Source: UBA10649 sp963700745 (lineage in GTDB: Bacteria; Actinomycetota; Actinomycetes; S36-B12). Taken from it: a stretch of DNA of 64,000 bases. Location: assembly GCA_963700745.1 (NCBI GenBank), contig CAVOYT010000013.1, positions 310,001 to 374,000 on the forward strand. The letters are read 5' to 3'. Positions 39,990 through 50,516 of this stretch are shown one piece after another. The notes beneath the pieces were generated by a model. That model was not told the origin of the DNA and made no database searches. It was given only the letters and a program-made list of their open reading frames with translations. Every line of letters starts with the position of its first letter. Position 1 is the first letter of the stretch. The position numbers and the translations under genes are program-made.

Positions 39990-40537
39990 TACCCACCAGC
40001 CGTTCGATCGACGCCCGCGACCACCAACTACGGAATCCCGCCATTATTGAGGCCGCCCAGTCAGTAGTCCACCAGTTCCTGGTCAGCACCCGTCGCGTGG
40101 CTGCTTCTCGAGAGTCAGGACAGCACAGGTGGCAGGTGCCCATCGCGGGTGCGACCTCCGCTCGAGCGCGACATCTCGGGCGACCTCGGTGCAGAGGCGC
40201 CCTGTCTGGTCGCGCACCTGCCCGAATCCCGATTCGACCAGATCGTCAGGAAGGGGACGGTCAACTGGCAGCAGGTGGCGCTTCCAGGTCTCACGGCGCT
40301 CGACAGACGCTCATCCTCGGGTTGCCGGTGGACGGGCACACCTCCTCCGCTGGCACCTGATAGGGAACGCAGCCGCCCCTAGCGCTGAGCCCCGCCCCCA
40401 TGAATCGGGGCTCAACCGTTGGATCGAGTGCGTAGCGGGCAACGGGCTAACGGGACGAATGACCCTTGCCCGCCCATCGCCCATGTGATCGATTGGAAGA
40501 GACGGCCGAGTTGCCCAACGCACGCTGAGGAGGGGTC
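39990..40537. other. Gap without a convincing gene
   Basis: About 550 bases between the kinase start and the stress-protein gene. One plus-strand stretch (about 40149-40320) reads GDLGAEAPCLVAHLPESRF, then DQIVRKGTVNWQQVALPGL. It looks protein-like but has no recognisable family and no clear ends; it might be a decayed or frame-broken small gene. A hairpin follows at 40386-40414. Confidence 0.4.
40386..40414. terminator. Hairpin TGAGCCCC / GGGGCTCA
   Basis: 8-bp perfect stem with a 13-base loop, about 125 bp before the universal stress protein gene. Possible terminator of an unidentified transcript in the gap. Confidence 0.45.
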
Positions 40538-41371
40538 ATGGACTCCCGGACGCGGACGCTGACCTTCGGTGACGACCGTTCGTCGGGTGCCGATGCCGCA
40601 TGGGGCTGGATCACGGCGCATCCCTGGCCGCAGTGGGCCGTCGAGGTGGTGACGGTCACCATCCCGAAGACCCGATCGGTGGCCTCGCCCCTGGGCTACA
40701 CCGAGCCGCATCCGTGGGATCCGCCCGAACCCCGGACGGGCACCGGATCGTGCGAGTTCGCCGTCGATCATCGCACCTGGCTGCTGACAACGACCCACGC
40801 CTGATCCTGGGCGGGCGCGCCGGCGTCGGATCTGGTGGTGGTCGGCCCCCGCGGCCAGGGACTGCTCAAGGCGCTCCACCTGGGCAGCACCGCGGAGTGG
40901 CTGATGCGCTGCCCGAAGGCTCCGCTGCTCATTGCGCGGCGGTCCGTGCGCCACCCGCTCGGTCGCTGGTGTGCGTCGATGGATCGCGTCACGCGCACGC
41001 GGCCGTCGACCTTCCTGGCGCCGATGCCGTGGGTCTCGGGGCGTCCGTCACCGTCCTGGGCGTGGTGCAGGGGCACGACGATCTGGCCGTCGGTGGTGAG
41101 GCGGCCGAAGGCCCTGAGCGCGGTGGGCGCGGAGGCGACAGCCGATGGTGGTCGAGCCTGACCGTCTGGCCCTCACGTCAACCCTCACGTGACGATCTTC
41201 GAGTACATGGACGTGCGCGGACCGGACCTGGTGGTGCTCGGTACCAGTGGGATGACCGGGTTCTCGCGCTGTGGGTCGGGTCGGTCGCCAGTGCCGTCGC
41301 TCGGCATGCTGAGCTGCTCGGTCCTGCTGGTTCGCGATCCGCACGGCGGTGACGACGACGGTGACCGTTGA
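40538..41371 (+). CDS. Universal stress protein with two Usp domains (several frame breaks)
   Basis: Cytoplasmic nucleotide-binding stress protein. A strong ribosome site (GAGGAGGGG) precedes ATG 40538. Domain 1 runs from DDRSSGADAAWGWITAHPW to SDLVVVGPRGQGLLKALHLG, then STAEWLMRCPKAPLLIARR. Domain 2 restarts at LVCVDGSRHAHAAVDL and ends with GPDLVVLGTSGMTGFSR and VLLVRDPHGG. The G-x2-G-x9-G-(S/T) ATP motif is visible in domain 1. About five single-base breaks lie between 40740 and 41330. Its stop overlaps the TTG start of the ATPase gene, so the two are co-translated. Confidence 0.75.
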
Positions 41372-44042
41372 CCTTGCCGGTCACGACTCACCACGAGCGG
41401 CCCGTCCACGAGACGGTGCTGTTCCTGGAGACGGACGCTGACCGCGGACTGACGCGCGAGGAGGCTGCCGAACGGCTGGAGCGTTTCGGGCCCAACGTGC
41501 TGCCGCCGAACGCCCGATCACGGGCCGATCGTGCAGTTCCTTCTGCAGTTCAACAGCCCACTCATCTACGTCCTCCTCGCCGCCGCTGCTGTCACGGTCG
41601 CGATCGGGGACCTCGTCGACGCCGCGGTGATCCTGGGCGTCGTCCTCGTCAACGCCGCGATCGGGTTCATCCAGGAGCGACGAGCCGGCGAGGCGCTGGA
41701 GGCCCTCGCCGAGTTCACCCGGACGCAGTCGACGGTCATCCGTGACGGCCAGCCCGAACGCAACGGATTCCCGCTACCTGGTGCCCGGGGACGTGGTGCT
41801 GCTCGAGGCCGGGGAGAAGGTCCCGGCGGACCTTCGCCTGACCATGGCCCGGGAGCTGCGGATCGACGAGTCAGCGCTGACCGGCGAGTCGGTCCCCGTC
41901 GACAAGCAGGACGCGCTCCTGCCAGCGGCGACCTCGCTGGGCGACCGCTCGAACATGGCCTACTCCAGCACTCTGGTGACCGCCGGAAGCGGTCGCGGCC
42001 TGGTCGTCGGCACGGGCGTGGAGACCGAGATCGGCCGGATCCATCAGCTCGTCGGCGAGGCCGCCGGCGTCGCGACCCCGCTGACCCGCAAGCTGACCCG
42101 GTTCAGCCAGTGGCTCACCGGCGTGATCATCGCCCTCGCGGCCCTCACCTTCGGGATCGGCGTTGCTGCGCGGCGAGAGCGCCGCCGAGATGGTGACGGC
42201 CGCCGTCGCGCTGGCCGTCGGTGCGATCCCGGAGGGGCTGCCGGCCGCCGTCACCATCACGCTGGCGATCGGCGTGTCCCGCATGGCAGGTCGGCACGCC
42301 ATCATCCGCAAGCTCCCTGCCGCCGAGACCCTCGGCAGCACGACCGTGATCTGCACGGACAAGACCGGGACCCTGACCCAGAACCGGATGACCGTCAGGT
42401 TCGTGTACGCGGCGGGTGCCACCCACGACATCGCCGGCCCGGCGCAACGACGTCATGGACGCTGCCTGGTCGCGGGGGCGCTGTGCAACGACGCCGTCCA
42501 CACCACCGATGCCGACGGGCGGCCGGCCGGGATCGGTGATCCGACCGAGACCGCACTGTTCGCCGCCGCGCTCGCCCAGGGCGTCGACCCGACCCACTGG
42601 GCGATGCAGTGGCCGCGCCTCGACGAGATTCCCGTTCAGCTCCGATCGACGCTTCATGGCGACCCTTCACGAGGTTCCCGACGCGGACACCAACACCGTC
42701 TCTGGTCAAGGGCGCACCGGAGGAGGTCCTGCGACTGTGCGGTGACCAGGTCACGCGCTCTGGGCTCGACGGAACCGCTGGACCGCGTGCAGGTGGACGA
42801 ACGGCTCGCCGACTTCGGCGCCCAGGCCCTGCGAGTGCTCGCGTTCGCCTCGGGCCAGGTTCCCAAGGGCTGGGCCTTCGACGGTGAGCGACTGCCCGAT
42901 GACCCCGATGACGTTCCTGGGCCTGCAGGCTATGGAGGATCCGCCACGGCCGGAGGCGATCCGGGCCGTGGCTGCGTGCCATCGCGCCGGGATCGCCGTC
43001 AAGATGATCACCGGGGACCATGCCCGCACCGCGCAGGCCATCGCCCGGCAGATCGGCCTGGGTCAGGCCGACGACCGCGACCCGACGGTGATGACCGGCG
43101 AGCAGATGGCCGCCATCGACCTCGACACCCTGACCGACGCGATCCAGGACGTGGACGTGTTCGCACGCGTGTCCGCCGAGCAGAAGCTTCGCCTGGTCGA
43201 GGCACTGCAGCGCGCCGGTCACGTCGTGGCGATGACCGGCGACGGCATCAACGACGCACCCGCACTGAAGCAGGCCGACATCGGGATCGCCATGGGCCAG
43301 GGCGGCACCGAGGTCGCCAAGGAGGCGTCCGCGATGGTCCTGGTGGACGACAACTTCGCCTCGATCGAGGCCGCCGTCGAGGAGGGCCGCGGAGTCTTCG
43401 ACAACCTGACGAAGTTCATCACCTGGACCCTGCCCACCAACCTCGGCGAGGGACTGGTCGTGCTGGCCGCCATCGTCGCCGGGGTTGCCCTGCCGATCCT
43501 GCCGGTGCAGATCCTGTGGATCAACATGACTACGGCCGTTGCTCTCGGGTTGATGCTGGCCTTCGAACCCGCCGAGCCGGACATCATGGCCCGTCCGCCC
43601 CGCCCGCCACGGCAGCCGATCCTGACCGGCGTCCTCGTCCGGCGCATCATCATCGTCGGCACCTTGATGCTCGTCGGGGCGTTCGGGGTCTACGAGATCG
43701 CTCTCGTCGAGCGGCGCCACGCTGGAGCAGGCGCGCACGGTCGCGGTCAATGCGTTCGTCGCGATGGAGATCGGCTACCTGTTCAACTGCCGCGCACTCG
43801 ACAAGTCGGTGGTCATCGGTGGGCCTGTTCAGCAACCGGCTCCTGCTCCTCGGCGTGGCCGTCATGATCGCCCTGCAGGTCGCACTGACATATGTGCCGT
43901 TCATGAACACGGCATTTCAGACCGCCGGCGCTGCCGGCGAGCGACTGGCTCCTGGTCACGACTCCTGGGAGCCGCCGTGTTCTTCGTGGTGGGCATCGAG
44001 AAGTGGATCACTGCCCGCATCCGACTCCACAGAGGGGTCTGA
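41368..44042 (+). CDS. Type II cation-transporting P-type ATPase (about ten frame breaks)
   Basis: Membrane ATPase of about 888 residues of the Ca/Na/K-pump (P2) class. The N-terminal cation-ATPase domain has LTREEAAERLERFGPNVLPP. The actuator loop is ELRIDESALTGESVPVDK. M4 has the P2 signature VGAIPEGLPAAVTITLAIG. The phosphorylation site is VICTDKTGTLTQNRMTV, the nucleotide domain includes LVKGAPEEVLRLCGD, and the hinge is VVAMTGDGINDAPALKQADI. The C-terminal membrane block runs LPILPVQILWINMTTAVALG to the end ITARIRLHRGV. Breaks cluster near 41525, 41760, 42165, 42445, 42645, 42700, 42745, 42900, 43715, 43818 and 43940. A TTG start overlaps the stress-protein stop. Ion specificity cannot be told. 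Confidence 0.85.
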
Positions 44043-44079
44043 CAGGCTCCGCCCGGGTCAGGAGTGCGGGTAGACGTGG

Positions 44080-44510
44080 TCAAGGAGGATGGTGGCTCTC
44101 GTCGGCAGGCACGGCCTTGGAGTAGAGCCAGCCCTGGGCGCCGGGGCAGCCCATGTCGCGAAGGATGGCGGCCTGGTCAGGATGCTCGACGCCTTCGGCG
44201 GTGACGGTCATGCCCAGGTCGTCCGCGAGGGTGATGATGCCGACAATCGGGCGATCGCGTGTTCCGGTTGCGTGGTGTCGGTGACGAAGCTGCGGTCGAT
44301 CTTGATGACGTCGATGGGGTAGCGGCGCAGGTAGATCAGCGAGGCGTAGCCGGTGCCGAAGTCGTCGATGGCCATGGTGACGCCGCGCTCGTGGGTACCG
44401 GCGAGGTTCGGTTTCGGCTTGCCGTCGACTGGCTTCCAGACTGCGGGTCGCACGGTCTCGGGCAGCGACGCGCTGGACATACGCCAATTGTGCGGCGGAG
44501 AGCGACTCGG
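44080..44510 (-). pseudogene. EAL-domain (c-di-GMP phosphodiesterase) C-terminal remnant
   Basis: Minus-strand reading gives the end of an EAL domain: HERGVTMAIDDFGTGYASLI, YLRRYPIDVIKIDRSFVTD, LADDLGMTVTAEGVEHPDQA and GCPGAQGWLYSKAVPADE. The DDFGTGY and AEGVE motifs are intact. The N-terminal half with the EAL catalytic triplet is missing, and the frame changes near 44260. It is a fragment, so activity is unlikely. Confidence 0.75.
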
Positions 44511-44623
44511 CCGCCTTCGTGGCGGCCGCCATGGGCCCCGAGGTCGAGCCAACGCGCTGCGGCTCTCTGGCGGCGCTCCTAGGTTTCCTAGAGGATGGCA
44601 GGCATGAACACACTGGAGAGACG

Positions 44624-45185
44624 ATGACCACACTCGAGGACCGGCCGAACACCGCGCTCCTCGTCATCGACGTGCAGAACGGCGTCGTCGGGGAGGCGCA
44701 CGCTCGGGATGCCGTGGTGGCGAATGTCGGCAGCCTCGTGGACAAGGCCAGGAGTGAGCGGGTCCCCGTGGTCTGGGTCCAGCATTCGGACGACGGCCTG
44801 GCACGGGGCAGCGACGAGTGGCAGATCGTCCCCGAGCTGGTTCCGGGCGACGCCGAGCCTCTCGTCGAGAAGAACTACGGCGACTCGTTCGAGGCCACGA
44901 TCCTCGAGACCGTGCTGGCGGATCTCGGGGTCGGCCATCTCTTCGTCGTCGGCGCTCAGACGGACGCGTGCGTCCGGTCGACGCTCCACGGAGCGCTCGT
45001 CCGGGGATACGACGCGACGCTCGTGAGTGACGCGCACACGACCGAGGACCTGACGTCGTGGGGCGCGCCCCCGCCGGAGCAGGTCATCGCTCACACGAAC
45101 ATGTACTGGTCCTACCAGGCGGCGCCCGGGCGGACCGCCGGCACGGTCAAGACGCAGGACGTCGACTTCGAAGGCGACGCCCTGA
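44624..45185 (+). CDS. Isochorismatase-family cysteine hydrolase (end set by one frame break)
   Basis: Cysteine hydrolase of about 186 residues. The catalytic triad is visible: Asp in ALLVIDVQNGVVGEAH, Lys in LVEKNYGDSFEAT, Cys in VGAQTDACVRSTLHGAL. Then come GYDATLVSDAHTTEDL and HTNMYWSYQAAPGRTAGTVK. The raw frame runs on without a stop into the sulfatase gene. Removing one base near 45180 places a TGA right after VDFEGDA, which is the usual family length; I prefer this to a fusion. ATG 44624 follows GGAGAGAC. Substrate unknown. Confidence 0.82.
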
Positions 45186-45310
45186 CCATGACGCCGCTCC
45201 TGCTCCGCGCGAACGAGAAGCGTCGCCGCCCACCCCGATCGGGTGATGCACGAGGCGATGGGAGGGGAGTTGAATGGATGGGAAGTACGCCTAGCGGAGG
45301 CAGGGGAGTC

Positions 45311-47667
45311 ATGACCAAGGAGTTCAAGGGCAAGATCGAACTCGACGTCCGGGATTCGGTGCCCGACTGGGAGCCGTACCTCGCGCCGAAGGCGCCCAAG
45401 GGCTCGCCCAACGTCCTCATGATCGCCTGGGACGACGTCGGCTACGGGGCGATGGACGTCTTCGGTGGGCCGATCAAGACCCCGACGATGCAGCGCATCG
45501 CGAACATGGGCGTGAAGTTCGGCAACTTCCACACGACCGCGCTCTGCTCCCCGACGCGCGCGTCCCTGCTGACCGGTCGAAATGCCACGACGAACGGGAT
45601 GGCGACGATCGCGGAGTTCGCCTCCGGCTTCCCGGGGATCTCCACCCGCATCCCGTTCGAGAGCGGCTTCATCTCTGAGGTCCTCGCTGGTCAGGGCTAC
45701 AACACGTACTGCATCGGCAAGTGGCACCTGACTCCCGGGGAAGAGTGCAATGTCGCCGCCTACAAGGGCCGGTGGCCGCTGGGACGAGGCTTCGAGCGGT
45801 ACTACGGCTGGCTCGGCGGCGAGACGAACTCCTACTACCCGGACCTGGTCCATGACAATCACCCGATCGAGCCGCCCGCGCGACCCGAGGACGGCTACCA
45901 CCTGGCCGATGACCTCTCGAACCGGGCGATCCAGTTCATCCAGGACGCCAAGACCATCGACCCGGACAAGCCGTTCTTCATGTACTTCGCGCCGCAGGCC
46001 GGCCACGCCCCCCATCTGGTGCCGCTGGAGTGGGCCGACGCGTACAAGGGCGTCTTCGACGCGGGCTATGAGGCCATGCGCCCGGAGATCCTGGCCCGGC
46101 AGGTCGAGCTCGGGCTGCTGCCCGAGGGAACCGTGCTGTCCGACATCAACCCGCATGGCGAGCCGGCCCGCACCGGACCCGAACGGTGAGCCGTGGCCGA
46201 TGCTCGACACCGTGCGGCCGTGGGAGTCGCTCTCCGATGACGAGAAGCGGCTGTTCGTGCGGATGGCCGAGGTGTTCGCCGGCTACATCACGTACTACGA
46301 CGACCGCCTCGGCCGGATCCTGGACTACCTCGAGCAGGCCGGCGAGCTCGACAACACCCTGATCGTCGCCGTCTCGGACAACGGCTCCAGCGGCGAGGGC
46401 GGCCCGAACGGCACCTTCAACGAATGGCGGTTCTTCAACGGGATCGCCGACACGACCGAACTCGTCCTCGAGCACATCGACGAACTGGGCACGCCGGCAT
46501 CCAACAACCACTACAACACCGGGTGGGCGTGGGCGCTCGACACCCCGTTCCCCTACTGGAAGCGATGGGCCGGCTACGAGGGCGGAACCGCGGACATCTG
46601 CCTGATCTCGTGGCCGGCGAAGATCGAGGCGAGCAGCGAGGTGCGGCACCAGTACGTGCATGCCGTCGACGTCGTGCCGACCATCTACGACCTCCTCGGG
46701 CATCACCCCGCCGGACGTCATCAACGGCTACGAGCAGCTGCCCATGGAGGGGGAGAGCTTCGCGGCGGCCCTCACGGACCCGAGCGTTCCCAGCAAGTCC
46801 ACGCAGTTCTTCACCATGCTGGGTCAGCGGGCGATCTACCACGAGGGATGGCTGGCGTGCACCGTCCACCCGCCGCTGTCGAGCTGGGGTCACTTCGAGC
46901 AGGACGAGTGGGAGCTGTACCACCTCGACGTGGACCGCTCGCAGTCGACGAACCTCGCCGCCGACGAGCCCGAGCGACTCGAGGCGATGAAGGCCCTGTG
47001 GTTCGAGTGCGCCGACAAGTACAACGGGCTGCCCTTGGACGACCGGTCGGCGATCGAGCAGGTGCTGGCCGAACGCCCGCGCGCAGCGGAGGATCGCAGC
47101 CAGTTCGTGTTCTACCCCGATTGCGCTGACGTACCCGAGTCCGCGGGCCCGATGATCCCCGGGCGGTCCTACACGATCGCTGCGGGCGTCGCCGTCGACA
47201 AGCCGGACGCGGCCGGAGTGCTGTGGGCGGCGGGCGGAGTCGCGGGCGGCCACAGCCTCTACGTGAAGGACGGACGGCTTCGGTACACGTTCAACTGGGT
47301 CGGCACCTACCTGCAGGACGTGGTGGCCGACCGCGAGCTCACGCCGGGGGAGCACCTGTGCGTGGCCGAGTTCGTGGCCACCGGCAAGAGCGACAAGCCG
47401 CACATGCCTGGGGCCACGGGCACCCTGACGCTCTACGTCGACGCCGAGGAGGTCGGATCAGCGGAGATCACCACCCAGCCCGGCTACTTCTGCCTCACGG
47501 GAGACGGCATCTCGGTGGGTCGGGACAGCGGATCCGCCGTGACGCCGGAGTACGAGGCGCCGTACCCCTTCACCGGCGGGATGATCGACAAGGTCGTCGT
47601 CGACCTCTCCGGCGAGCGATACGTCGACCACGAGGCGCAGGTGCGCGGGTGGTTCCTGCTTGACTGA
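45311..47667 (+). CDS. Arylsulfatase, Cys-type formylglycine sulfatase (two frame breaks)
   Basis: Hydrolyses sulfate esters. The restored protein is about 784 residues, long for the family because of a C-terminal extension. Metal-binding start: NVLMIAWDDVGYGAMDVFGG. The modified-Cys motif is TTALCSPTRASLLTGRNA (CxPxR), then CIGKWHLTPGEE, FFMYFAPQAGHAPH and LIVAVSDNGSSGEGGPNG with the second Asp-Asn metal pair. The last ~200 residues (YTIAAGVAVDKPDAAGVLWA to GWFLLD) look like a beta-sandwich accessory domain. No signal peptide is seen, so it may act inside the cell. GGAGGCAGGGGAG precedes the ATG. Breaks lie near 46185 and 46708. The maturase gene follows at once. Confidence 0.9.
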
Positions 47668-47671
47668 CCCC

Positions 47672-48949
47672 ATGTCCACGGCTTCGCGCGTCTTCCACGT
47701 GATGTCGAAGCCGACGGGTGCCATCTGCAACCTGGACTGCGAGTACTGCTTCTTCCTGTCCAAGGAGGAGCTGTACCCCGGCAGCGGCTTCCGCATGCCG
47801 CCGGAGGTGCACGAGGCCTACATCAGCCAGCTCCTCGCCGCCCAGCGCGGCGCGGATGAGGTCGTCGTGGCCTTCCAGGGCGGGGAGCCGACCCTCATGG
47901 GAATCGACTTCTTCCGTCGCACCCTCGAGCTCGAGGCGAAGCACGCCGCCCCCGGCCAGCGGATCCTCAACACGCTCCAGACCAACGCGACGCTCATCGA
48001 CGACGAGTGGGCGGCATTCCTCGCCGAGCACGGGTTCCTGGTCGGGGTGTCGATCGACGGCCCGCGCGAGATGCATGACGCCTACCGCGTCGACAAGGGC
48101 GGCAAGCCCACCTTCGACCGCGTCATCGCCGGCCTCGACGCCCTGAAGCGGCACGGCGTCGAGTGGAATGCCCTGGTCACGGTCAACTCCGCGAACGGCG
48201 ACCACGGTCGAGGCGTCTACACGTTCCTGCGCGACGAGCTGGGTGCCACCTTCATGCAGCTCATCCCGATCGTCGAGCACGAGGACGGCGAGCGCGCCAG
48301 CCGTCGGTCGGTGTCAGGCGCTCAGTACGGACGGTTCCTCATCGACGTGTTCGAGGAATGGGCCCGGCGTGACGTCGGCGACGTCTTCGTGCAGATGTTC
48401 GACACCTCCCTGGCGCACTGGCTGGGCATGGACCAAGCAGGGATGTGCGTGCACGCGCGGACCTGTGGTGACGCCGTGGCCCTGGAACACAACGGCGATC
48501 TCTACTCGTGCGACCACTACGTCGACCCCGACTACCTGCTGGGCAACATCACGGAGGGCCGCACCCTGCTGCAACTCGTGGAGTCACCCGCACAGCGCGC
48601 CTTCGGCCAGGCCAAGCTCGACACGCTGCCCGCCTACTGCCGATCGTGCGACGTGCGCTTCGCCTGCAACGGCGGGTGCCCCAAGGATCGCTTCCTGACG
48701 ACTCCGGACGGCGAGCCGGGCCTGCACTACCTCTGCGAGGGATATCAGGAGTTCTTCCGCCACGTCGACGAGCCGATGAAGGTCATGGCCGGACTCCTGC
48801 GCCGCGGCGCCGACGCCACGGGTCTGCGCGACTGGTACGCGGCCCAGGATGCCCATCGTGCCCGGAACGACAGGTGCAGTTGCGGAAGCGGCCGCAAGTG
48901 GAAGAAGTGCCACGGCGCGCCCGCCGACCGGCATCCACAGCAGGACTAG
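47672..48949 (+). CDS. Radical-SAM anaerobic-type sulfatase maturase with C-terminal SEC-C motif
   Basis: Converts the active-site Cys of the sulfatase to formylglycine without oxygen. The protein has about 425 residues, intact. The radical-SAM cluster motif is CNLDCEYCFFLSKEELYPG, then VVAFQGGEPTLMGIDFFRR and the SPASM region with CGDAVALEHNGDLYSCDHYV and YCRSCDVRFACNGGCPKDRF. An unusual addition is a C-terminal SEC-C zinc motif, CSCGSGRKWKKCHG. ATG 47672 was preferred; a TTG at 47660 would overlap the sulfatase end. The adjacency to a Cys-type sulfatase makes the pair clear. Confidence 0.93.
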   Translation: MSTASRVFHVMSKPTGAICNLDCEYCFFLSKEELYPGSGFRMPPEVHEAYISQLLAAQRGADEVVVAFQGGEPTLMGIDFFRRTLELEAKHAAPGQRILNTLQTNATLIDDEWAAFLAEHGFLVGVSIDGPREMHDAYRVDKGGKPTFDRVIAGLDALKRHGVEWNALVTVNSANGDHGRGVYTFLRDELGATFMQLIPIVEHEDGERASRRSVSGAQYGRFLIDVFEEWARRDVGDVFVQMFDTSLAHWLGMDQAGMCVHARTCGDAVALEHNGDLYSCDHYVDPDYLLGNITEGRTLLQLVESPAQRAFGQAKLDTLPAYCRSCDVRFACNGGCPKDRFLTTPDGEPGLHYLCEGYQEFFRHVDEPMKVMAGLLRRGADATGLRDWYAAQDAHRARNDRCSCGSGRKWKKCHGAPADRHPQQD

Positions 48950-48987
48950 GACAAGATTGCCAAGTCGGACGATCGAGGGAGAAGACG

Positions 48988-49178
48988 GTGTTCGGTATCG
49001 GTGGGTTCAGCGGCGGCAGCAAGGGCGGACCCTTCTACGAGATCGAGGTCAATGAGGGCTCGGTCAACATGAAGAAGTTCACGTCGGCGGCCAATGAACG
49101 TCATGCCAACGGGTACCGCATGGCGCACGTCTACAGCCAGGAGGGCAACACCATCGTGGTGTGGGAGCGCGTCGGTCT
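48988..49178 (+). CDS. Small DUF4177-like protein (end set by one frame break)
   Basis: About 62 residues: VFGIGGFSGGSKGGPFYEIE, NEGSVNMKKFTSAANERHAN, GYRMAHVYSQEGNTIVVWER. A Y-E-(hydrophobic) strand, a central N-x-x-A-x-x-G-Y helix end and a closing V-V-x-E-R strand resemble DUF4177. GTG start follows GAGGGAGAAGAC. The raw frame does not stop here; removal of one base near 49172 places a TGA after ERVG. Beyond that the DNA codes on the other strand. Function unknown. Confidence 0.6.
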
Positions 49179-49208
49179 GAGCGACCGCTCGTCGCGGGCG
49201 CCCGAGAA

Positions 49209-49869
49209 TCACTCCTCCCACCAGCGCCCCACCCAGGTGGCCACGCAGGCCTCGTTGCCCTCGGCGTCGGCCAGTACCCACCACGATGGCGCGTGCTCAT
49301 CGGTGACGAGCTGGCCGCCGGCGGCCAGTGCCGCATCGACGCGCGCCTGGGCCTGCTCGTGCGGAACGGCCACGTCGACGTGGATCGTGTTGCGCTCGGT
49401 CCGGGCGACGTCCAGCTGCTGGAACCAGAGGTCGGGCGCGCCGGCCATGCGGATCGACGAGGTCCTCGTCGCCCTCATCGCGGTAGCCCAGGAGGGCTCG
49501 CCAGAACGGCATGACGTCGCTGCGGACGAGTGCGTCGATCGTGAGGTTGACCTGCTGCACGGCGGTCGGATCGGCGCGGACATCCAGTTCCCGCGCCGCC
49601 GCGGAGATCTCGCGGGCCAGATCGACGTCACGGGCGCTCAGGCCACCGACCTCGTGTGTCACGAGCCGGACGGTGACGTCCCGGTAGCGCAGGTCGATGT
49701 CGGGGTGGTGGTTTGCCGCGTCGGCCAGGGCACCGATGGCGTCCACCAGGGCGACGCCCTTGGCGAACGAGCCGGTCCGGAAGTTGGCGAAGGCCCGGCC
49801 GTACAGCACGCGCCAGTCGTCGATCCCCTCGGACTCGTGGAACTGTCGTGAGTTGATCCGCTCGACCAT
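49209..49869 (-). CDS. PhhB-VOC fusion: pterin-4a-carbinolamine dehydratase plus glyoxalase-like domain (one frame break)
   Basis: About 219 residues. The N-terminal half has the dehydratase signature FRTGSFAKGVALVDAIGALA followed by ADAANHHPDIDLRYRDVTVR with the HHPD active-site set. The C-terminal half is a VOC/glyoxalase domain: PDLWFQQLDVARTERNTIHV, VAVPHEQAQARVDAALAAGG and WWVLADAEGNEACVATW. One extra base near 49452 lies between VMPFWRALLGYRDEGDEDLV and the second half of the VOC domain. Such fusions occur in actinomycetes. No pterin-dependent hydroxylase is nearby, so the role is open. Confidence 0.85.
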
Positions 49870-49936
49870 GCGCAGAACCTACGCCTAGGGCGCGATCCCC
49901 GACCACCCCGTTAGCGTGCGGGTCGACCCGACGCGG

Positions 49937-50468
49937 CTATCCCGGGTCGCTCGCCAGCCGGCCGTGGACGTGCTCGTCGTGCCGACTCCCGTCCGGCGCC
50001 TGATACGACGAGCGGAGAAGGCCCTCGAGCCGGTAGCCCGCTGCTGTTGCGACCGCACACGAGGCCGGGTTGTCGACGGCATGCTCGAGCTGAATCCGCG
50101 CCAGATCGAGCTCGCGGAACGCCCAGTCGCGTGACCGCGCCCAGGGCCTCGGCCCCGAACCGCCGGCCCCGGCTCGCCGGGGCGATCCGGTACCCGACCT
50201 TCGCCGTCCGATGCTCTGGGTCGATGGCAAAGACCGACACGTATCCGACGAACGCACCACTGCTCGCATCGACGGCATGGAAGGTCGCATGGTCTCCCGC
50301 CGACCAGTCGGCCATGCGTGCGCACCACTCAAGCGCAGTGGCCTCGTCGACGACGTCCGCCTGCGGATTCCAGCGCCTCGTTTCCGGGTCGCGCAGCATC
50401 TGCAACGCAGCGGGAGCGTCGTCCGGCAGCGGCGGGCGGAGCCGCAGGCGCGGGGTCACGATCTCCAC
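49937..50468 (-). CDS. GNAT acetyltransferase, RimJ/RimL type (one frame break)
   Basis: N-acetyltransferase of about 176 residues. It begins VEIVTPRLRLRPPLPDDAPA with a GTG start. The acetyl-CoA loop region is VGYRIAPASRGRRFGAEALG, and the restored end has ARIQLEHAVDNPASCAVATA and AGYRLEGLLRSSYQAPDG, typical of the RimJ/RimL group. One extra base near 50133 breaks the frame. Divergent from the DoxX gene across a palindrome. Substrate unknown. Confidence 0.85.
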
Positions 50469-50504
50469 GGTCGCATCGTAGGACGCGCCGCTGGCGGTTA
50501 GTGC

Positions 50505-50516
50505 TTGAACGTTCAA
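50505..50516. promoter_or_regulatory. Perfect palindrome TTGAACGTTCAA before the DoxX gene
   Basis: 12-base perfect inverted repeat in the 93-bp divergent region between the acetyltransferase and DoxX genes, 45 bp upstream of the DoxX start. Its first half could overlap a -35 (TTGAAC). Likely a repressor site; the regulator is not identified in this window. Confidence 0.6.

Noticed and set aside
44080..44510. Functional c-di-GMP phosphodiesterase
   Set aside because: Only the C-terminal part of the EAL domain is present; the catalytic N-terminal half is missing.
44624..47667. Fusion of isochorismatase hydrolase and sulfatase
   Set aside because: The raw frame is open, but the hydrolase ends at normal length with one base removed, and the sulfatase has its own ribosome site and ATG.
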